DNA of 64,000 bases from Cheiracanthium punctorium (lineage: Eukaryota > Arthropoda > Arachnida > Araneae > Cheiracanthiidae). Shown in pieces: positions 37,969 to 49,430 of the stretch. The notes beneath the pieces are model-generated. The model had not been told where the DNA came from. It did no database searches and saw only the letters and a list, made by a program, of their open reading frames with translations. The stretch's first letter is position 1. Every line of letters starts with the position of its first letter. Where the stretch lies: assembly GCA_038373885.1 (NCBI GenBank), contig JAWZYV010016048.1, forward strand, positions 62,001 through 126,000, read 5' to 3'. The translations under genes were made by a program, and so were the position numbers.

Positions 37969-40695
37969 CTAAACGAGAAGAATAAAAAGAATGGAATCGA
38001 AGCGAAAATTAAGCAACAATGAACAGATAATGGTTGCAGAGAATTATTTAAAAAGATACAATTAGCTACTTTTTATTCGATGAATAGGACTTAATTGCAT
38101 TCGAAATATTTTTATGTTCAGTTGAACACCATTCGGTCATTTGTTTAGAAGATTTTTTTTTAACTTGCAGTGCTTTAAAAAATGTTAATTTATAGCTTGA
38201 AAAGTTTTAGTTTCGTGTATAACTTGAGAGAATAAAAGTCATTTTTTAAAAACAATACATTTATCGAGTGCTAGCTTTAAATTTTACTCTCATTAGGAAA
38301 TATCTTTTTGTTCATATTTTGGTAACAATGAATTGTGAAAGAAATTTAGAAATATAATGCTAAATTTGATATCCGTAGCTGACATGAAAAAAAAAAATGA
38401 TTTCTTAAACTGGAAAGTACGACTTGAGAATTTTATTTAAATGAAAAACTCAATAAATTTGAATTGGAAGACCCAAAGGCTTTGTAGAACCTGAAGAGGC
38501 AATATAAGTCTTAAACAAGAAAAAAAAATTGCTTTTAAAATAAAGCGTCAAAAATAAGACTTTATGTAAATTATATTCTTTTTATGTGAAAATCAGTAAG
38601 GATACAAAAATCATATTCTAAATTTTATACCCTATGTATATTTTTGAAAACCAGCTTCAATGCTTCAATTTACATAATTTCTAATGTTTTTTATGACATA
38701 AAAGACTTGTTATTTTATTTAAAGTGAATTTTTAAAAGATTTTACAGGCATTCTTATTCTATATGCAATTTGATGTTAGAGCGATAAGAAAAAATGGCAG
38801 AAAAATTTTTGGGAAATGGGTGGTTTATAAAACTTTATTTTATATCTGAAGACAAACAGCTTAGCTGTACTGAACCTATTTAAAAGTGTCGACGCCAGTC
38901 TTTGGGATCCTCTAATGCTTGGAGATTTGCAGTTCCATATAGTTTTAGACAGCAGTGGAAAGGAGTTAATTTATTGATCCTTAGATCTTTTCTATCTACC
39001 GATCAACACAGAGAGGGCATAAAAGGACAATTAACCAACATAATTAACTTTAAACCTCTTTGATATGAAACCTAGTTCAAAAGCCTGATTTTCTGCAAAT
39101 TTAGCTACAATGGCATCTAGGTATTTTTTCCCCACTACTACTTTGGCAACGTGCTATTTTCTACCTACTTTGTTTCACTAAATGGCCTTGAGAAAAATTT
39201 CAGACATAACAGTTATTATGCATAAACATGTGTCTTTGGATTAAACTTTACGTGCGGTAATATTAATGTTGGCTGATATTAATCAGCGATGTGAAAAATG
39301 AGGCATTTTATATGCCTATATTTGACTCGAATAAGCTCTGTACGTACGCAATAGCGTTTAAATTTTAAGTAACCCAAGAATGGTTTCTTTTTGTTTAAAG
39401 CTAGCATCCATTTCAAGATACAAAAATTGAAAACGTGTTTAGGAAAACTATTTTTACTCCGAAGTTTTTTAATTTGTTCTATTTTACCCTTCCATTTACC
39501 CTACACTACTTTAATCTATCCTTAACAATTACATTTCTGATTCTAATAACTCTGAATACCCGTATAGAAAAAAAAAAGAGGTTTCTTGTCTTAGTGAAAA
39601 AATAAATAAGGTAAAATATTTTTTTGCACCTTCCTCAAGAAATTTAGTGAAGAATTTGCTACAAAGTTCTAAAGCAAAATTTAAACTATGATATCAAATA
39701 CAAAACTATTCAATTAGTTTTATCCTAAGTCAAACGAAAATTTCAAAGGTAAGTCGGATTACTTTATCTGTTCATTAAAATTTACATTTTTATTTAGTGC
39801 TTTTATAAATATTAGTTTAAAGCAACTCATGTTTTGACCACGAGACAAATTTGTTAAAAAAGTAGAATGATGTGTGTGTCCGTGATAAAATATCTCTGTA
39901 TTTTAATTGAAACTTTTATAATGACTGTTTAGGATTTGGAATGATAATGTGAAAAGAGTTGGTCAGAATATAAGTTAAGTCTTCCGCTCTGTAACTGCAT
40001 AAACACCTATTTCGAGAATGAAGAGAAGCAGAATCGGGGAGGGGGGATGGAGAGACGGGAGCCAAAATATTTTCTTTTCTTAACAACATCGACGAGAAAA
40101 AGAAACTGACTTGAGTTTTTTCAAATTAAAATTATACTTATATAAAACAAATAAAATAGAATGCAATTTTTCATGATTAAATTAAATAATAAATCTAACC
40201 TTTTCAACTTTCAACCACCTGTTTGGTGGGTTAAAAATATAACATAGGAAATTCAACAAAATAATTTTGTTAAATGAGCCATGAACACACCAGTTAGCAG
40301 AGAAATTTTGTTGATTCAAAGAAAAAAAATTGATGGACTTTAGCCAAATGAACTATTTAAACAAATTGTTTGGTTAAATATTCAAAATGTTTTGTTGAAA
40401 TAAAATATAAATTTAACAAAATTATTTTGTTAATTTAGCAAAAATTTCGTTGGCGCTAAATTAATCAGATAATTTTTTTTGATTTAACAAAATTGTTTTT
40501 GATTCAACAAAACATTCTCTCAGTGTATGCAGTTTGAGAATAGTTTTTATTTGCATTTGGATTTCTGATCAAAAAATATGACATCGTTGCGTTTCATAGA
40601 AAAAGTCAAGATGGGTGCAATGAGAAACAAAATATGTTTTTCACAAATTTAATCAAAATTCTACATAACTGCAAAAAAAATCATATAGTACTTAC
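37969..40695 (-). other. 2.7-kb fasciclin intron
   Basis: The donor is AAT|GTAAGT and the acceptor TTTAG. It contains the first copy of the duplicated non-coding block (39727-40530). The remainder, 37970-39720, shows nothing recognisable. Confidence 0.85.
39727..40530. repeat. duplicated intronic block, copy 1
   Basis: Shares ordered blocks with 41056-42090: GAGGTAAGTC-like start, TCCGTGATAAAATATCT, GTTTAGGATTTGGAATG, a GGGGAGGGG run, and an AACAAAAT/ATTTTGTT-rich end finishing at TCTCAGTGTA. It is clearly diverged from copy 2. The AACAAAA..TTTTGTT blocks are weakly self-complementary, so the block may be a transposable element. Confidence 0.8.
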
Positions 40696-40852
40696 ATTGT
40701 TTGTAGCTGAGCTGTTTCTCAATACGTTTTGTAGTTTCTCGCTGTCAAAAGCTTGGAAAGCTCTGTCAGTTGGCGCAAATACCGTCTTTCCATCGGAGCT
40801 CTTCACATGCGACAAAAACCTTGGGCTACTGCTCACTAATTTGTGAAATTGT
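40696..40852 (-). CDS. Fas1: fasciclin-1-like, exon starting the penultimate FAS1 domain (H1 box)
   Basis: The acceptor is ATTTCTAG and the donor AAT|GTAAGT. The first base completes a Lys codon (AA|A), giving DGRL-K-QFHKLV. It encodes QFHKLVSSSPRFLSHV, the H1 box KTVFAPTDRAF, then FDSEKLQNVLRNSSATNN. This is the clearest FAS1 signature in the window. NSS is a potential glycosylation site. The exon sits between the two copies of a duplicated intronic block, but is itself present once. Confidence 0.93.
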
Positions 40853-41055
40853 CTAGAAATAAAAATAACGTAAGCAAATTACATAAAATTTTTATACCCG
40901 GGAATTTGTTTATACAATGAAAGATAATTATATTTCAGAATTATAATTTTTTATTCATTTGTACGAATAGAATCATACTGTACTATTTGATCGCATTTGA
41001 AGAGATATAATAATTTAATCCTTTTAATTTGTCAATATTTTGTTATTTTTCTGAG

Positions 41056-42090
41056 TTACTTGAAAATATCAGAGGTAAGTCCAATTACTTTATCTATTCA
41101 TCAAACTTTACATTTTATTCGAGTGTTTTATAAAGATTAAATTAAAACAACTCATGTTTGACCGTTAGACAAATTTATTTAAACAAACACAATGGCGTCT
41201 TCGTCCGTGATAAAATATCTTGCCAATTTTATTGAAACTTTTATAAGGATTGTTTAGGATTTGGAATGCTAATGTGAAAAAAGTTGGTCAGAATGAAAGT
41301 TAATTAAACTTCCCTGATGGGACTGTATAAACATGTTTTTCGATATTGAAGCGAAGCAAATTAAGGAGGGGGGGGGGCAGGAAAGAGACGGAGCTCGAAA
41401 TATTCCGTAAACACCATCGATTACGATAACAGACTTTTACTTGTAGCATTCAATCTAGAATTGTAAACCGAAGTTGCAAGTAGACATTGAAAGTAAGATT
41501 TGTTTATAATGCCTTTTTATTATTATTACTACACTGCATTCTTGGAAAAAGGTACACTCATAGTTCATTTTATAATGAATGGAAGAGCGATTCTGATATT
41601 CTGGCTTATGAACAAGAAATACAGCAAGAAGAATCTGACTTGAATTTCTTCAAATTTAAATTATAGATATATGAATACACTAAAATAAAAATGTAAATTT
41701 TGATAAATATAAAATTAATTACTCTTACTTTTGAAACTTTCAACAAATTTTTGGTCGGTTAAACATAACATACTAAAATCAACAAAATAATATATTTAAA
41801 TACTCTTTAAACTCACCAGTTAACAAATAAATTTTATTTATTTAAAGAAATTATTTGTTAGAATTTAACTAAATAAACGATTAAAAAATGTTTGGATAAA
41901 TTAACAAAACATTTGTTTATTTTAAACAAATTGTTTGGTCACATTGACGTAATGTTTTGTTCGAAATAATCAAATAACTTTATCAAAAATATTTTGTTAA
42001 TTTAACGGAAATTTCGTGGCAATATTTCAACTGGATAATTTTATTGATTTAACAAATTTGTTTTTTGACGCAATATTTTTTTTAGTATAA
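41056..42090. repeat. duplicated intronic block, copy 2
   Basis: Diverged copy of 39727-40530 in the same orientation, with an extra segment of about 200 bp near 41440-41610 (TTGTAAACCGAAG onwards) and a longer G run (GGAGGGGGGGGGG). The ends align with copy 1, finishing near AACAAATTTGTTTTTTG. Confidence 0.78.
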
Positions 42091-42456
42091 GCAAATTCTT
42101 TTTAAAAAATCTAGAACTGTTATTCCTTCCAAAGCTGTTTCTATTTCTTCCTAAATAATTACAACTAATTTCTTTATTAAAAAATATGTGGAAGCACGTG
42201 ATTTACCAAAAAATTATTTTATTAATATAAATCTATATTTTTTAATATGAATCAATGTTTAATTTCGTTTTCCATTAACGTTTACGTACAAATAATTTTC
42301 AAGTATTTTCTTTATTCTGTCAGTGTTGTTCTAGTACGACATATAATCTCTATGATCAGATAGTGAAAAAAAAAAAAAACCTGCTCTTGAATATTAATTT
42401 GGTTATACATGAAAGAATATACGCACTGCAAAAAAAGACTCCCAGGTTGCTAAATA

Positions 42457-43964
42457 CACCCATGTCCATAAATTAAGGATAATGAAGTTCAGGCAAATAA
42501 GAAAGAGAAAGAAGCAAAACAAATTTGACTTATTTGTAAAGTCTATTTATTAAACAAAAAGTAAAGAGCAAAAAAGATGCTATATGTCTGACATAATTAA
42601 TAAAAATTGCAAGTTTTACTCCCTTGACCAAATTTCAAAAAAGAACCTATTTACAAAAAACAGTATAACATGGTTAGTAGGATGGTTAATACGGAGTATG
42701 TCTCCCGGACGGTGCAATACAGGCCTGACAACGCCTAGGCATGCTGAGTATCAAATGATCAATCTGATCTTGGGGGAATATTACCCCACTCATCAAGCAA
42801 TGCACTCCAAAGTTCCGGTAGACAGGTGGGAGGGGGTTGACGGGCTGCAATTCGTCGGCCAAGCATATCCCACACATGCTCTATTGGATTCAAGTCCGGT
42901 GAGTATGCTGGCCAATGCATACGGGTGATATCCTCCGATTGAAGGCATTCGTCTACAATGTTTGCACGGTGAGGACGGCAATGTCATCCATAAACAGAAA
43001 TTCAGCACCCATGGCGCCCCGAAACAAACGTACATGTTGTTCCAGAATGACATCCCGATAGATGTGGCCTGTCATCGTTACACTCTGAACATGCAGGTCA
43101 GTTCTGGAACCAAGAATAATTCCTCCCCAAACGAGCCATCCTGCACCACCGTAACGGTGTCTTTCAATGGTGTTCTCTTGGTGGTAACGGGTACGTGGCG
43201 CTCACCAGATGAATGTCCGGCGAGAATCGGACTCCAAACTAAACCTGGACTCGTCGGAAAACATCACACAAGACCACTGTTGCGGTGTCCACAATGCATG
43301 CTCTCTACTCCAGGTTAATCGCAGGCGACAGTGAGTTGCGGTAAGTGGAACACATCTGACAGGCCTACGAGCATATAGACCAATGTGCCCTAAGCGTCTG
43401 TACACGGTCTGCCTTGAAACTGTCGTACCGGTAGCTGAAGAGAGCTGACGAGACAGGTCTGATGCTGTACTCCGTCTGTTTCTTTTGGCAGTAACTGCCA
43501 AATAGCGGTCCTCATTCGGCGTTGTAACTCGGGGGCGACCTGTGCTGTAACGTCTACTCACATTACCATCATCTTGGAATCGTTGCCAAAGCCTGGAGAA
43601 GACACTCTGGGCGATTCCAAGTTCCTCCGATACTTCCAGCTGGGTACGTCCACATTCCAGTCGTCCGATAATTCTGCCAAGTAAAACATCATCCAAATGC
43701 CTCCTTTGTGCCATAACTATGCGGTTTTTGCACTGAAAGGCTTTCACAGCGCTTGTGAACAATTTTACTTCTTTGCCACCATTCCTTATATACCCCTCTC
43801 TTACACTCTCTTCATTGTGACGTACCATCCACGCCATCTGGTTCTTTCCTGTAATTTGCATATTCTTCTTCATGATGTGTGTGATCATTCCACAGGTGAA
43901 ATTTTTATTTTAGAGATCAATTTCTGTGTGATTCTGAATTATCCTTAATTTATGGACATGAGTG
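42457..43964 (-). mobile_element. Tc1-like DNA transposon, 1508 bp
   Basis: The ends carry the same inverted repeat (CATGTCCATAAATTAAGGAT plus a few bases each side) and are flanked by TA on both sides (42455-42456 and 43965-43966), the Tc1/mariner target duplication. A single transposase gene occupies most of the interior on the minus strand. The length is normal for the family (about 1.3-1.7 kb). The intact ends, intact TA duplication and low decay point to a fairly recent insertion into the fasciclin intron. Confidence 0.95.
42686..43714 (-). pseudogene. Tc1-like transposase, lightly damaged
   Basis: The start is ATG at 43714 (MAQRRHLDDVLLGRI), chosen because family members begin with this short leader; the longer upstream frame is not conserved. 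Two helix-turn-helix blocks follow: LEVSEELGIAQSVFSRLWQR, with the GRPR-type linker STGRPRVTTPNEDRY, then TVSRQTVYRRLGHIGL. The catalytic blocks are VMFSDESRF, FMDDIA (usual form DDNA) and SPDLNPIEHVW, making a DD34E-type triad. The damage is an in-frame TGA at 43204-43202 (Trp-stop-Ala), a one-base loss near 42977 just after the second catalytic Asp, and a one-base gain in the G run at 42772-42776, after which the frame returns to the normal end GRHTPY. It is about 343 codons and is inactive as it stands. Confidence 0.93.
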
Positions 43965-44274
43965 TAATTCTAGAGAAGATATTTTTGTATATGTTAAAAC
44001 TGTGGGCCAAATTTTTACAAGTTTCATCTTCCAGCTTTTGGACTAAAGCGCTTAAAAAATAACAAAATTTTCAGGATTGAGGAACCATGAAAGTTTTGTG
44101 TACTGAAAATAAATCTTTGAAATGAACGTCTAATCAACGCATCTGAACATACGTATTCATTTATTTAAAGCACCAATTCCTTCAGAAAACTCCTATCTAC
44201 AATATAAAAATCAAAATCCTATAGCCATAATATATAAAAGTTTAATCCTTACTAAATATAGAAAAGACACTTAC

Positions 44275-44458
44275 TTCAATCTTCCATCCTTTTCCTCTTC
44301 AATGTGCTCCCAAATGGTTTTGTCGATCACCATAAGTGGCTTGCTAATCAGATGCACCACTCCATTGTTCACAGGAATATTAGGTCGCACGATTTTGGCA
44401 CGAACTACGCCCTTTCTGTGTCGAGCATCACCTTGAATGGTATTGCTTTGGATATACC
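44275..44458 (-). CDS. Fas1: fasciclin-1-like, exon ending the second FAS1 domain
   Basis: The acceptor is a long pyrimidine tract ending TTTTTAAG and the donor is AA|GTAAGT. Two bases complete a Trp codon from the upstream exon. It encodes YIQSNTIQGDARHRKG, then VVRAKIVRPNIPVNNGVVHL (the strand and H2-type NNGVVHLI box) and ISKPLMVIDKTIWEHIEEEK, the linker to the next domain. The frame is the only one open across the exon. Confidence 0.92.
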
Positions 44459-45064
44459 CTTAAAAAGAAAAAAAAATGCAGAAATAATTTTGTACGTTCT
44501 ATGTCTACTAAGTTACAGTGCCCAACTTTCAGCAAGTAGTTCAAAGAAACACGTTATCTGATATTTTAGAAATTGTAATGTTAAATGAGTATTCATGCAC
44601 CCTCTGAAAAAGTATTGCAGTGAAAGTCGAATTTCTTATGTCAGTTTTATATGTAAAGGGTTGTTCTTCATAAAAATTGAATTATGTAGTATATAATCAC
44701 TCTCTTTTTATACTTCTTTCGAGTTGTGTCTTTAAACAAATATATATTAAATGTATGGATATTTAGAGCATAAATTATACGTATTCTTATACACATACAT
44801 GAACTGAAGCATAATTAATCACATTTCTTTCTTATATGTGCTTCGATTATTTGCCATGAAACACAATGAAAAAATCCAATCATTAGTTTTTTTTGTTTTT
44901 TGTTTTTATCAAATTAGGCTTGTACATATAGAGTGTGTCCCAAAAAGGCAGCAACACGCTTTAATTCCTTATCTATTAGAGTTAAGTGGGCAATGTGAAT
45001 TGATTTTATGAATTGTGATGTTTATAAATAAGTAATAAAAATATGAATAAATGGATTTTCTTAC
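44459..45064 (-). other. 0.6-kb fasciclin intron
   Basis: The shortest intron found here, with a T|GTAAGA donor. It contains one isolated GTGTGTCCCAAAAAGGCAGC motif (44932-44953) that resembles the ends of the MITE at 46168 but has no partner. Confidence 0.85.
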
Positions 45065-45209
45065 ATTTGTCGTCATCTTCTTTCGGCGATTCATTTATAA
45101 TTTTCAGTTCTACCTTCAAATTGTCACCCCATGTTTCAGATTTGTACGTTTTCTTACTCATAGTTCTCAAGAACAAGACATGATTCGAAATAACATGACT
45201 TCTCACAAC
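45065..45209 (-). CDS. Fas1: fasciclin-1-like, exon inside the second FAS1 domain
   Basis: The most upstream exon recognised. The acceptor is TTTTTAG, entering in phase 0, and it leaves one base of a Trp codon. It encodes VVRSHVISNHVLFLRTMSKK, then TYKSETWGDNLKVELKIINE and an acidic SPKEDDDK. SHVISNHVLFLRT corresponds to the YH-containing stretch (YHVV..vl) of a FAS1 domain. The exon that should precede it, with the H1 box of this domain, was not found up to 64000, so the first intron shown here is at least 18.8 kb. NES is a potential glycosylation site only if Pro does not follow; it does, so it is probably unused. Confidence 0.9.
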
Positions 45210-46167
45210 CTAAAAATGAAAAAGTAAAAATTAATTTAAGTGCAGACAAATATTGCTAAGTAGTTTATTGAAGAAGGTTTTTTAGTAAATATTTTAAACA
45301 AAACAAGGCAGTCTGCCAACTTCTTCTATTTGCGGAAGATCACAGTTTCCAAATTTAATTAAAATTCACAAACCCACATAAGCCATTTGATAAAATTCAT
45401 CGCTATTAAAAATTAATAAAATTGCACACGGAAACATATCAGCAAATGAATCTATAATCCATTTATTGTATAAATTAAAATAACCAGATTTAAAACAAGT
45501 TTTTAATGTTTTATTTTTTGGAAAAAACATAGCTAAAGGTTTTCGATATTTACATTTTAATTATGAGGCAATAAACAAATTATTTGCTCCAGTAATTTAA
45601 TAAGTACAAATAAAATTGAATAATAAATATTTTTCACGCATGAAATATGTGCAGTACCTTTAAAAATGAAACACTGAATACATTTAAATAGTAATTAACC
45701 TTTTTTTAAAAGAAAAAACAGTTTATCACGTTTGAATAAATTACAAAAATTACCTTTATCTAGAAATGCATAATATGTTTCGGAATAGTTACTTGTTTTT
45801 ATTTCTTTCAAATAAATATTTAGGAGATAAGTACTGTAATTAAAAGCGCTAAGTAAAAGCATGTTGATTTATCATCGAAATGATTTCATCTTTATTCATA
45901 TGTTAAGGGAAATTTTTCTTCCGGCTGACTTCAGGAATTTATAGAACGTTGCTAATTATCGAGAAAGTATTGTGTGTGAAGTTCATGTTATAATTTCATT
46001 ATGTTTAATATTTGATGCAAAAGAACATTTTTACACAAAAGGTACAAATATTATGTGATTAAAAATGTTTTTGATGCGGGATATTCATCACATAAGAACT
46101 GTTTATAGTTATGCAATGTCTTCATTGAAACTAAGTTGCTCAAAAACTGTTAGCATTCTTAAATATG

Positions 46168-46851
46168 CAGTGTGTCCCAAAAACACTGACCTAGGGTTTT
46201 ATTCCTTGAATATTAATCACAGACATGTACAATAAATTACCGAGTTCCGTAAAAAAGATCACATAAATTTAATACCGATTATAATTTACAAGCAATGAAA
46301 TAAAAAAATGTACACAATTTAAATTTTTATACAAAAAGAAATCCACCTTGTAAAATGTGTCCCATACCTGAATTCAACTGATGTACAAAATTTGAGTATG
46401 TTTTCCTAAAACGCGGTTGGAAATGTGAAAATAAATATTTCTTGACTTAAGCCATTTTTCAATGGCTCCCGAATAGAAAAAAATCACGTCAGATGAGCGA
46501 GTTTTAGGGGTTGTGCACGAAATTCGAAAGAAAACAATGATTGCATAAATACATAACATTTTTGCTACTATGAGTATTGTATATTTGTTTGCTGATCATC
46601 TCTGAGAAATTTTATGATGAAAGGCTGAAACTTTCTACATCAACTTAAGGGGCAAATTTTACAAATTAGAAAATTTTTGGATGGAGGCTCTTTAATAGTT
46701 TAAATTTTATATTTAGATTAAATCTCCTAAATATTTTAATCGTTACCATAAAATTATGTAATTTTTTACGTAATTTTGTAATTTATTGTTATATGTCTAG
46801 GATCAATATATAAGAAATAAAAAATTAGATCAGTATTTCTGGGACACACTG
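46168..46851. mobile_element. 684-bp MITE with CAGTGTGTCCC ends
   Basis: The left CAGTGTGTCCCAAAAACACT and the right TATTTCTGGGACACACTG are inverted repeats with a TAT.../TATA context outside. Ends of the form CAGTGTGTCCC next to TA suggest Tc1/mariner-type mobilisation. The longest internal frame, about 60 codons on the minus strand, has no recognisable similarity. Confidence 0.75.
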
Positions 46852-47699
46852 TATACATATTTTTAAAAATTTGCTTTTTTTTTAATAAAGTTTCAACTGT
46901 GGTATTTATAGTTAGAATCACAACATGTTGAAACAAGTCTGATATTTCTGTTGACTATGTAATACGTTATAAAATAAAGTACTTTTTAATTACTATATTT
47001 ACTTAATTTATAAGAGTTTTAAAGAAATATGACAACTTTTAATATATTACAATAAGAGGTTTCGTAGGTTACGTAGGTAAGAGGTAAGAGGTTACATAGA
47101 GTATTCCTGTTTTCATTGACGTTTGACCGTTGTATAATTATAAAAAAAATTAAATTTCAAAATAAAAATGGGATTAAAATGCAGTGTTATTAAAAGCATA
47201 TCTAGGACTTCTTACTTTTGCTTGAAAAAAAAGTTTTCACTTTTACTATTGCCTATTACTTTCTAATATTAAAAGGAATGTATTAGATTATCAATAATTA
47301 TCATTATTACTAATTATGTAATGAAATATTTTTCTTATACAAATGAAAAAGTTTTACCAGCATGAATGTGATGTGAAATTTTATTTTATCTTTATGTTTA
47401 ACTATGATGATGCCTGAGGCTAAAAGAAAAATCATTTCAATTGTAAAAGGGAGGACTAAAGGGAAGTTTTAGGTTACTTCGTATACCATTAATTCTTACC
47501 GATGTTACAAATTTAGAGGCTTTTCACTGCATTTGAGAATCTTTCGCCAAATTTTGCAAAATTTTATTGTATTGTTGCCAATTTAGGGAATTCGTAGCTA
47601 CTAGTATACCTTCAGTGTATTTTGAAATTTCAGGCTAAATGTAGCGACTTTTCATTGCATTTGGATCTAATACAATCCATTTGATGGGGCTGTGCGCTA

Positions 47700-49090
47700 G
47701 GAACTTTAGATGAAGTATATAATTTATATATAAAACCATTGATTTTCTATTGCTGTGGGGCCTTGATTACATGTAGCAAGGTTTACACTTCTAAACTTGA
47801 GGTCTTTCAAAATGAAGCCCTGAGGCTTATTACTGGAGCGGTGAAAACTACTCCAGTAAATGCAATGTTGGCCCTTACAGGCAGTAAACCAATAGAGGTA
47901 ATTATTCAGCAGGAGGCTTTGATATTATGCGAGAAATTAATCAGATTACCATCGATAGAGTTATGGAGAAATTATGATATCTGTAAACCTAGGAGATCGA
48001 AGACTCAGGATGGATTCCTGCAGAAGGTTTACAGACAGAAATGTGACCACTCCCTCCTGAACGTTACTGCAGAGGAACTCTTGAAACCAGTAAATCCTAT
48101 TCATATGGTAACTAAAAGAAAGGAATATTATTTGATAAATGCTAAGTCATCGCAGTTGACAGTGCATTGAGAGCAGCTGCTGTGGAAACAGTTTATACCA
48201 GGTATCCAAAGAATAATTGGATTCACATATATACTGATGGATGAAAAATGCTCGATACTGTTGGAGTTGGTGTATATTCAGAATTTTTACATTCTATGCC
48301 TCCCTTGGTACATTTAGGACCAATTTTGATGGAGAACTGGAGGCAATTAGAGTTGCAACAGAACAAATTAGTGTTCGAACACTTCAGATCAAAAACATAG
48401 TTGTTTTTTCAGACTCCTTCTCAGCAATCCAAGCCATCTCTGCACTTAATATCGCGGAGTCAAAAGGTATTGACTCTTTCAGAAAAAATCTTAATCTTCT
48501 AGCTTCTAAAGGGATGACTGTTGTTTTCCAGTGGATCCCAAGTCATGTAGGAATAACTTGTAACGAATGGGCTGATAAATTAGCTAAATAAGGAACGGAA
48601 ATTCAACAATCAAATAATAGTGAAGTACCATTCTCATCAATTAAAAGAATCATAAAAAAATACTATGGGAAAAAATTATAATGCCAAACTATTAGAAGAA
48701 ATCAAAAGCAAGAAGTGGAGGGAATCTATTTATAAAATCCCAGACTCCCCTAGATCCATCGCAGTAGCGACTTTTAGTCTGGAGACTTTGTCTTGCTAAA
48801 CACCTATAGAGAATTGGTATATATAGAAGTCTCCTATGCAGACTTTGCAAACAAAATTTTGATATGGACAAAGATTACTTGTTAAGTTACATTCATTGAA
48901 TGAGAAAGACTTATACAGCCGATACTGGAAGGCCAGGGAGTTGATGCAGTCGACATCCAGCGACTAAATTACTTGTTTGTTCATACTTTCACTTTTTTAT
49001 GTATATTTTAGTTTATGTTTTTGCTCCAATTTCATGCATCTTTGATGTGTGGGAGCCAATGATGTAAAATCAAGTGCTTTTGACATTTAA
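47700..49090 (+). pseudogene. 5'-truncated LINE: end of RT region plus RNase H
   Basis: The first open part (47739-48170) holds LEVFQNEALRLITGAVKTTP and TGSKPIEVIIQQEALILCEK, a stretch typical of the region between reverse transcriptase and RNase H in Jockey/I-type LINEs of arthropods. A frameshift near 48160 leads to an RNase H domain: IYTDG with the next codon now TGA (48241-48243), another frameshift near 48285, then DGELEAIRVA, NIVVFSDSFSAIQA and WIPSHVGITCNEWADKLAK, i.e. the D-E-D-H/D active-site blocks. A stop at 48589 and further stops follow, with remains of a cysteine motif (LLCRLCKQNFDMDKD) near 48830. The endonuclease and most of the reverse transcriptase are missing, as expected for a 5'-truncated insertion. 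Confidence 0.88.
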
Positions 49091-49239
49091 AAAATATCCA
49101 TTTGATTATAATAATAATTAATTAGGATGTAACAATTTATAGTTGAAAACACAATATTTTATGTTTTATGAGAAAGATTTTTAAAGAAATTTGACTCGAC
49201 TTGCTGTAACGAGCTTAAGAACTCTATTTGCCGAGCAGG

Positions 49240-49430
49240 AACGTATCCAGAAAAATATTTCAGAGTTTGTCCAAATATTTCGGAGGGGGTCCAGACGGTA
49301 AAAAAGGCAGAATTTTTTACAAAAAGACTTTATTATTTTCATTTTAGTAAAAAAAATCAAAATTTCGGGAGGATGAGTCCGGACCCCCTGGGAACACCCC
49401 CTCCCTTAAATACGTCCTAGTTTTCGAGAA
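49240..49430 (+). mobile_element. dispersed repeat, family C
   Basis: GAGCAGGAACGTATCCAGAA, GGAGGGGGTCCAGACGG, AAAAAAGGCAGAATTTTTTA, then GGACCCCCTGGGAACACCCC. It has the same block order as 21541-21710 in the opposite orientation. Its ends CAGGAACGTATCCAG / AAATACGTCCTAG are weakly complementary. Confidence 0.65.

Larger units (their letters stand above)
40853..44274 (-). other. 3.4-kb fasciclin intron
   Basis: The donor is AA|GTAAGT and the acceptor TTTCTAG. It holds copy 2 of the duplicated block (41056-42090) and the Tc1-like transposon (42457-43964). A CACTGCAAAAAAAGACT motif at 42427 resembles the left end at 16491. Confidence 0.85.

Noticed and set aside
43715..43888. Extended N-terminus of the Tc1-like transposase
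   Set aside because: The upstream residues have no helix-turn-helix character, and family members start at the MAQRRHLDD-type leader.
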